Source: Staphylococcus sp. MI 10-1553
GTDB taxonomy: Bacteria; Bacillota; Bacilli; Staphylococcales; Staphylococcaceae
NCBI RefSeq assembly: GCF_010365305.1
Contig: NZ_CP048279.1
Span: forward strand, 1,612,001-1,676,000
Length of the DNA stretch: 64,000 nucleotides
Direction: 5' to 3'
Part shown: piece after piece, positions 59,333 through 64,000 of the stretch
How the letters are laid out: the number at the start of each line of letters is the position of its first letter
How positions within the stretch are numbered: position 1 is the first letter of the stretch
The notes under the pieces: generated by a model
The model's database searches: none
The model's input: only the letters and a program-made list of their open reading frames with translations
What the model was told of the DNA's origin: nothing
Position numbers and translations under genes: made by a program

Positions 59333-60610
59333 ATGGCAGAGGTAAAAGTTCCAGAATTAGCAGAATCGATTACGGAAGGTACCATTGCAGAATGGTTAAA
59401 ACAAGTAGGTGACACTGTTGAAAAAGGTGAAGCTATCCTTGAATTAGAAACAGACAAAGTTAATGTCGAAGTTGTTTCAGAAGAAGAAGGCACAATTCAA
59501 GAATTACTTGCTGAAGAAGGCGACACGGTAGAAGTCGGCCAAGCGATTGCTGTAGTGGGTGAAGGTGACGCTTCTAAACCTTCAAGTGATGATTCAAAAG
59601 CTGACTCAAAAGACGTTTCAGACAAATCAGAACAAAAAGAGTCAGACAAACAAGAGAAAAAAGAAGAAAAATCATCTTCTGACAAAGAAAGCCAAAGCAC
59701 TTCTTCAAACGAACGCATTAACGCAACACCTTCAGCACGTCGCGCGGCACGTGAAAAAGGAATTAGCTTAAGCGAACTTAGTGGCAAAGCAAATGATGTC
59801 GTACGTAAAGAAGATGTTGAACGCGGCTCACAACAAAAATCAACGGGTACTACTCAATCTAAAGAAAAAGAAGCAGCTGCACCACAAGCACCTAAAACAC
59901 CATCAAAACCAGTGATTCGTGAAAAAATGAGTCGTAGAAAACAAACTGCAGCTAAAAAATTATTAGAAGTAAGCAATAACACTGCAATGTTAACGACATT
60001 CAACGAAGTAGACATGACAAACGTGATGGCGCTCCGTAAACGTAAAAAAGACAAGTTTATGGAAGATCATGATGGTACTAAACTTGGCTTCATGTCATTC
60101 TTCACCAAAGCAGCGGTTGCCGCATTGAAACGTTATCCTGAAGTGAACGCTGAAATCGATGGCGAGTACATGGTAACAAAACAATACTACGATATCGGTA
60201 TTGCAGTATCGACACCAGGCGGTTTATTAGTACCGAACGTAAGAGATTGTGATAAGAAAAACTTTGCAGAAATCGAGCAAGAAATTGCAAACTTAGCGAC
60301 AAAAGCACGTGATAATAAATTGACACTTGATGACATGATGAACGGATCATTCACAATCACAAATGGTGGTATTTTCGGTTCAATGATGTCTACACCGATT
60401 ATCAATGGTAGTCAAGCTGCAATTTTAGGTATGCACTCTATTATTACGAGACCGGTTGCGATTGATCAAGATACGATTGAAAACCGTCCAATGATGTATA
60501 TTGCATTAAGTTATGACCATAGAATTATCGATGGAAAAGAAGCCGTAAGTTTCTTGAAGATGATTAAAGAGTTAATTGAAAACCCAGAAGATTTATTATT
60601 GGAGTCTTAA
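59333..60610 (+). CDS. odhB: Dihydrolipoyl succinyltransferase, E2 of 2-oxoglutarate dehydrogenase
   Basis: A 425-residue E2 core. The N-terminal lipoyl domain carries the lipoylated Lys42 in [10 protein letters not shown] Ser/Lys/Asp/Glu-rich linker (about 85-125) leads to the E1/E3-binding domain (about 128-165, [16 protein letters not shown]). The catalytic domain ends with SYDHRIIDG, containing His396 and Asp400. It starts 15 bases after odhA with GGGGGC upstream. The strongly charged linker is normal for the family. Confidence 0.96.
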   Translation: MAEVKVPELAESITEGTIAEWLKQVGDTVEKGEAILELETDKVNVEVVSEEEGTIQELLAEEGDTVEVGQAIAVVGEGDASKPSSDDSKADSKDVSDKSEQKESDKQEKKEEKSSSDKESQSTSSNERINATPSARRAAREKGISLSELSGKANDVVRKEDVERGSQQKSTGTTQSKEKEAAAPQAPKTPSKPVIREKMSRRKQTAAKKLLEVSNNTAMLTTFNEVDMTNVMALRKRKKDKFMEDHDGTKLGFMSFFTKAAVAALKRYPEVNAEIDGEYMVTKQYYDIGIAVSTPGGLLVPNVRDCDKKNFAEIEQEIANLATKARDNKLTLDDMMNGSFTITNGGIFGSMMSTPIINGSQAAILGMHSIITRPVAIDQDTIENRPMMYIALSYDHRIIDGKEAVSFLKMIKELIENPEDLLLES

Positions 60611-60626
60611 TTGTTTGGGTTTTATG

Positions 60627-60659
60627 GAGAGAAATCTGTGATGGGTTTCTCTCTTTTTT
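60627..60659 (+). terminator. Terminator of odhAB
   Basis: The stem GAGAGAAATC / GGGTTTCTCTC with a short loop is followed by a T-run, 16 bases past the odhB stop. Confidence 0.92.
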
Positions 60660-61190
60660 GATTGACAAATTTTATAGATTGCTGAAACCATTCTACACTT
60701 TCTTAGGAGACTTGCCTCAACTCAATTCGGCTAGATTGAGGTGTACACGGGATGGAGGCCGAATTGGATTTTCGGGAGCAGTGCAGAAATCGGATGTTCA
60801 ACAAAGATTTCGTCATACTGCCTCCCAAGGCTGACTAGGCTTCTTAACAGTGGAAGCATTGGAAAGTCAGACAGCTACTGCGTTAAACAGTGACCACTAT
60901 TAAACTGAAAAGATGTTTACTTGGGCTGTATCCATTACCTCAAGAGTCTCGAATGGTTCTTGCAATCTATCATTCATTCACTAAATTTTAAACAGATCGA
61001 ATCAGATTTCTTCTCCTTTTCCTTATACTCTATTAAGTCATCTTGGTTTTGTGTGGAGATGATTTGTTTTGCTTACTGAGTGAGCTAAAAATATAGGAAA
61101 TATTTAAAATGTATAGCACCTCATGTCAATTGAGGTGAATTTGTATTAAAATAAATAAAACATAACATTTTATCGAAAGAAGTGAATTTG
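60660..61190. other. Non-coding region between odhB and a small membrane-protein gene
   Basis: This 530-bp region is dominated by copy B of the structured repeat (60700-60972). The remainder is AT-rich and contains one perfect small hairpin, CACCTCA / TGAGGTG, at 61117-61137. No open frame was found. Confidence 0.7.
60700..60972 (-). repeat. Structured dispersed repeat, copy B (inverted relative to copy A)
   Basis: Read on the minus strand it carries the same ordered blocks as 32153-32392: AGATTGCAAGA, CGAGACTCTTGAG, CGCAGTAGCTGTCTGACTT, GACGAAATCTTTGTTG with GATTTCTG, and GAGGCAAGTCTCCTAAG. Its variable stem reads CAATTCGGC / GCCGAATTG, perfectly paired although the bases differ from ACCAACGCT / AGCGTTGGT in copy A. 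The outer GAGACT / AGTCTC can close the whole unit. Confidence 0.75.
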
Positions 61191-61430
61191 ATGAGTCGAA
61201 ATTTCATATACATATTAATTGTGATTGGTATTGCGAATATTATCGCGCAATTGGGCTTTATCATCGCAAGTTTGTTCGGTTTCATTCATTATTATCCATT
61301 TTTCCAGTTAATCGGGAGCTGTTTGTTAGTTCTTTTCGCGATAGATACTTTGAAGTTCAATCGCTCTAAAACGATATATTTAATTGCTGGATTGGCGTTT
61401 GTTGTAGCAGGCGTACTTTTAAAGTTATAA
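61191..61430 (+). CDS. Small membrane protein of unknown function
   Basis: A 79-residue hydrophobic protein with two to three predicted helices (about 5-30, 35-52, 60-79). I do not recognise the family. The ATG at 61191 has a weak AAAGAAG 8 bases upstream; a GTG at 61182 is an alternative. It is monocistronic, judging by flanking spacers. Confidence 0.6.
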   Translation: MSRNFIYILIVIGIANIIAQLGFIIASLFGFIHYYPFFQLIGSCLLVLFAIDTLKFNRSKTIYLIAGLAFVVAGVLLKL

Positions 61431-61494
61431 AGGCATCAACTCTGATTCGATTGTTCATTTACGTTATAATAAATGTGAAAAGGAGTGAGATGAT

Positions 61495-62319
61495 ATGGCG
61501 CAATTTCGTAGTGTGACATTAGGCACTAAAAGTATAGACAAAACGATTGATTTATTTCATAATATGTTAGGTATGGCGTACGAAAGAAAGGGCAATCGTG
61601 TTCAATTTGGAGATGCGCAACTCAGCCCTGGTACACGCCTTCAATTTGTTGAAATAGCAGAAACCATTGAGCCTGCACATCAACATTTTGTAAGTGTTGC
61701 ATTACGTACACCGAGTAACGATGGTGTTGATGAATATATGGCCATTTTACAAGAACAGCAACATTCATTTGAAGGGCCTGCACATTTGGATGGTCATCAA
61801 TTGATACATTTTTCCGATGCCAATGACCAACAATTCAACATTTTTTCAGACGAAGCGAATGTAGGCATTGGATTGGGAATGCCTAATGAAGAGAGTTCTG
61901 TCAGTCCGCTACATCAAGTACAAGGACTCGGCCCAGTGATGTTGCGCACACATGAACCGGCTGTGACGATGACGTTACTAAGCGATTTATTTGGTTTTAA
62001 ACCTATTGCTGAATACACTTCACCTAAAGCAAATCAACGTGTCATAGTTATGGAAGGTGAGGGCGGTGGTTTAGGTGCTGAAGTGCATATTTATAAATCA
62101 GACACAGTACAGATTCCACCTTATGGCATCGTTGAACAACTCGAATTTACGGCACAACACGAAGACGAATTTAATTATGCGTTGAATCAACTGACACATC
62201 ACGATATCCCTTTTCAACAACTTAAAAATGATCAACATGAGACGCGTTCTATTCGTGTCAATGATATTAGTGGTTTAGCATTGATTTTAACATTAGCGCA
62301 TGCAACGAAAGGAAGTTAA
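61495..62319 (+). CDS. VOC-superfamily protein (glyoxalase / ring-cleavage dioxygenase-like)
   Basis: A 274-residue protein with two paired beta-alpha-beta VOC modules, at roughly residues 1-120 and 140-270. The first opens with RSVTLGTKSIDKTIDLFHNMLGM and the second with LGPVMLRTHEPAVTMTLLSDLFGF. Such proteins are metal-dependent lyases or dioxygenases; the substrate is unknown. AAAAGGAGTGAG precedes the ATG. A DUF6501 gene follows after 3 bases. Confidence 0.82.
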   Translation: MAQFRSVTLGTKSIDKTIDLFHNMLGMAYERKGNRVQFGDAQLSPGTRLQFVEIAETIEPAHQHFVSVALRTPSNDGVDEYMAILQEQQHSFEGPAHLDGHQLIHFSDANDQQFNIFSDEANVGIGLGMPNEESSVSPLHQVQGLGPVMLRTHEPAVTMTLLSDLFGFKPIAEYTSPKANQRVIVMEGEGGGLGAEVHIYKSDTVQIPPYGIVEQLEFTAQHEDEFNYALNQLTHHDIPFQQLKNDQHETRSIRVNDISGLALILTLAHATKGS

Positions 62320-62322
62320 ACT

Positions 62323-62526
62323 ATGTTACATGAAACTTGGAAAACGCGTACACCACTTAAAAAAGTGAAAGTCGTTCATACAGATGCAAAGAAATTTACT
62401 GTCAGCGATATGTTAACTGTTGGCGAAACATATGATGTCGTTAACGAGACTGAAGAATACTATCAAATTATTGATAATTCAGGACACGTAGGCGGTTATT
62501 ACAAAACTTATTTTGAAGAAGTATAA
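62323..62526 (+). CDS. DUF6501 family protein
   Basis: A 67-residue small beta-rich protein beginning [22 protein letters not shown]; the pattern [22 protein letters not shown] with a GGYYKTYF end is typical of this small staphylococcal and bacillar family. The function is unknown. GGAAG lies ahead of the ATG, and it is very likely co-transcribed with the VOC gene. Confidence 0.75.
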   Translation: MLHETWKTRTPLKKVKVVHTDAKKFTVSDMLTVGETYDVVNETEEYYQIIDNSGHVGGYYKTYFEEV

Positions 62527-62626
62527 GCACTTCTTTCGTTATAACGATTTAAAATTTCAAAAAGCGGGGGTATCTCGTCGATACTCACGTCTTTTTTCAT
62601 GCACTTTAACAGAAAGGGAAATGACA

Positions 62627-63424
62627 ATGGTTAAAGAATTTACTGGTTATATTAACTCCGATGAAACTGTTCTTGGAGATGCAATCAAGCTGTTCGAATT
62701 GAATAAAAATATTTTGTTAAAAGGGCCAACTGGTTCAGGAAAAACAAGATTAGCTGAAACTTTAAGCGAAATCACTGAATTACCGATGCATCAAATTAAC
62801 TGTTCTGTTGATTTAGATGCAGAAAGTTTACTCGGCTTTAAAACGATTAAAACATCAGATGAAGGCCATCAAGAAATTGTATTTATCGATGGGCCAGTCA
62901 TTCGGGCGATGCGTGAAGGTCACATTTTATACATCGACGAAATCAATATGGCGAAACCTGAAACGTTACCAATTTTAAATGGTGTGTTGGACTATCGTCG
63001 TCAACTGACAAACCCATTTACAGGTGAAGTCATCAAAGCCGCACCTGACTTCAAAGTCATTGCAGCCATTAATGAAGGCTATGTCGGGACACTACCGATG
63101 AATGAGGCGTTAAAAAACCGTTTCGTCGTCGTCAATGTAGATTATATTGACGGGCAAACTTTACATGATGTCATAAAAGCGCAAAGTTTATTGCAAGACG
63201 ATCCATTAATTGACCAAATTATTAAATTCAATGCTGATTTACGTACGATGACACAACAAGGGCAATTGTCTGAAGAGGCAGCAAGTATTCGTGCTTTAAT
63301 CGATATGAGTGATTTAGCGACTGTGATGCCGATTGAACGAGCAATTCAGCGTAGTATCATTGATAAATTAGAAGATGAACGTGAACAACAAGCGATAATG
63401 AATGCGGTAGAACTTAACTTTTAG
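62627..63424 (+). CDS. MoxR-type AAA+ ATPase
   Basis: A 265-residue AAA+ ATPase with Walker A GPTGSGKT at residues 33-40 and Walker B LYIDEIN at 101-107. MoxR proteins act as chaperones with a VWA-domain partner to insert metals or assemble complexes. Several in-frame starts exist; GAAAGGGA is spaced for the ATG at 62627, and an open frame running back to 62513 overlaps the DUF6501 gene. The downstream gene fits the VWA partner (YojN-YojO-like pair). Confidence 0.88.
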   Translation: MVKEFTGYINSDETVLGDAIKLFELNKNILLKGPTGSGKTRLAETLSEITELPMHQINCSVDLDAESLLGFKTIKTSDEGHQEIVFIDGPVIRAMREGHILYIDEINMAKPETLPILNGVLDYRRQLTNPFTGEVIKAAPDFKVIAAINEGYVGTLPMNEALKNRFVVVNVDYIDGQTLHDVIKAQSLLQDDPLIDQIIKFNADLRTMTQQGQLSEEAASIRALIDMSDLATVMPIERAIQRSIIDKLEDEREQQAIMNAVELNF

Positions 63425-63435
63425 AAGGTGATATT

Positions 63436-64000
63436 ATGAGCGATCGCTTTATCATGTTTAACGACGAACAACTTGATGCCATGAAAATGATGATGTTACA
63501 AGATTTGGCACGCTTGTTGTTGAAAAATCCAAATACACAAGTGAAAGTCCACAAATTTCCGTATTATGATGCAATCAATGATGAGTTAATTTGTAGTTCT
63601 TTTTGGGCTCATCGACCTGAACATATTGAACATATCGGACTGAAGACAGACGTTTTACTTGCGACTTATAGTTATTTTGATATGGAACCACAAATTGTCA
63701 GTGAAGTCGTGGCGAATGAAGAAGGATTCAATCATCCGAAACTATATCGTCAACTTTTTAAGATGATGGAAGAGATGCGTATTTTAAATTTAATAGAACG
63801 CGAACGCCCACGTACACAAAAAATGATTCAACTTCGCAAGCAAATACGGCAACAATATAGTGCGTCACAAATTAATGTGTATCAAACAAAAACATTATTT
63901 ACAGATTTGTTCTTTTTAAATTTAGAATATTCATTTTTACGAGATGATTTTTATACAATTCCGCATATTCATCCTGATTTTCAGCCGACATTAGAATTTA
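63436..64000 (+). CDS. Probable VWA-domain protein (YojO-like), cut by the window end
   Basis: The first 188 residues are open to the end of the window, beginning MSDRFIMFNDEQLDAM after AAGGTGATATT. The visible part is a helical, charged N-terminal region without a recognised motif. It starts 11 bases after a MoxR ATPase gene, and such genes are regularly followed by a VWA-domain protein, so the C-terminal VWA domain is an expectation from context, not something seen here. Confidence 0.65.
   Translation, partial: MSDRFIMFNDEQLDAMKMMMLQDLARLLLKNPNTQVKVHKFPYYDAINDELICSSFWAHRPEHIEHIGLKTDVLLATYSYFDMEPQIVSEVVANEEGFNHPKLYRQLFKMMEEMRILNLIERERPRTQKMIQLRKQIRQQYSASQINVYQTKTLFTDLFFLNLEYSFLRDDFYTIPHIHPDFQPTLEF

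Noticed and set aside
59497..59787. Long open frame on the minus strand inside odhB, and similar ones opposite aroC and der
   Set aside because: They lie opposite well-supported genes, lack ribosome-binding sites and mirror the codon pattern of the sense gene.

Overview
The window is chromosomal DNA of a low-GC Gram-positive bacterium, almost certainly a Staphylococcus. The evidence is the gene order (ypdA-ansA-cmk-rpsA-der-gpsA-hup; aroC-aroB-aroA; bshA-cca-birA-dinG-asnS-dnaD-nth-pbp2-recU-gpsB-rnpB; thyA-folA; murG; arlRS-odhAB), the presence of cvfC, bacillithiol genes and ArlRS, and proteins that read as slightly diverged S. aureus orthologues. Base composition looks a little less AT-rich than S. 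aureus, which would fit a coagulase-variable or animal-associated lineage such as the intermedius/hyicus groups, but the species cannot be fixed from this window.

Layout. 1-7100: the end of ypdA, a 750-bp decayed stretch, ansA on the minus strand, then cmk, rpsA, der, gpsA and hup. 7500-17400: menaquinone side-chain and methylation genes (hepS1-menG-hepT), ndk with a catabolite-control box, the aro operon, a TPR protein, YpiB, a DUF1405 membrane protein and a membrane zinc protease. 17500-31500: MazG-like protein, bshA, cca, birA, dinG, asnS, dnaD, nth, YpoC-like protein, pbp2 and recU (minus strand), YppE-like protein, YpsA and gpsB. 31580-42400: rnpB, a structured dispersed repeat, an RlmL-like methyltransferase, RarD, a tandem dynamin, a 5'-3' exonuclease, an RNase HI-like protein, a queuosine-precursor transporter under a preQ1-I riboswitch, a zinc-finger protein, cvfC and a bacilliredoxin. 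42600-50500: thyA-folA, DegV, msrA-msrB-crr-yozE, ctpA, an acetyltransferase, murG and a PAP2 phosphatase. 50750-54100: two insertion sequences side by side (IS1182 and IS110 families), the only clearly acquired DNA. 54100-64000: a Fur-controlled small RNA that I identify as isrR, arlRS, odhAB, a second copy of the structured repeat (inverted), and small conserved genes ending in a MoxR/VWA pair cut by the window edge.

How it fits together. Most of the window is housekeeping: translation, cell wall, replication and repair, isoprenoid/menaquinone, aromatic and folate synthesis. A redox theme recurs (ypdA, bshA, bacilliredoxin, msrA, msrB). Central metabolism is tied to carbon status by near-consensus cre boxes ahead of ndk and odhA. 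Iron status enters through isrR, whose promoter lies between two Fur boxes and whose RNA displays C-rich anti-Shine-Dalgarno segments.

The most interesting non-coding features are isrR at 54104-54286, the pair of roughly 250-bp repeats at 32153-32392 and 60700-60972 with compensatory base changes in a long stem, the preQ1 riboswitch at 40393-40432, the probable bridge-RNA region of the IS110 element, and the matching double hairpins at the two edges of the IS1182 element.
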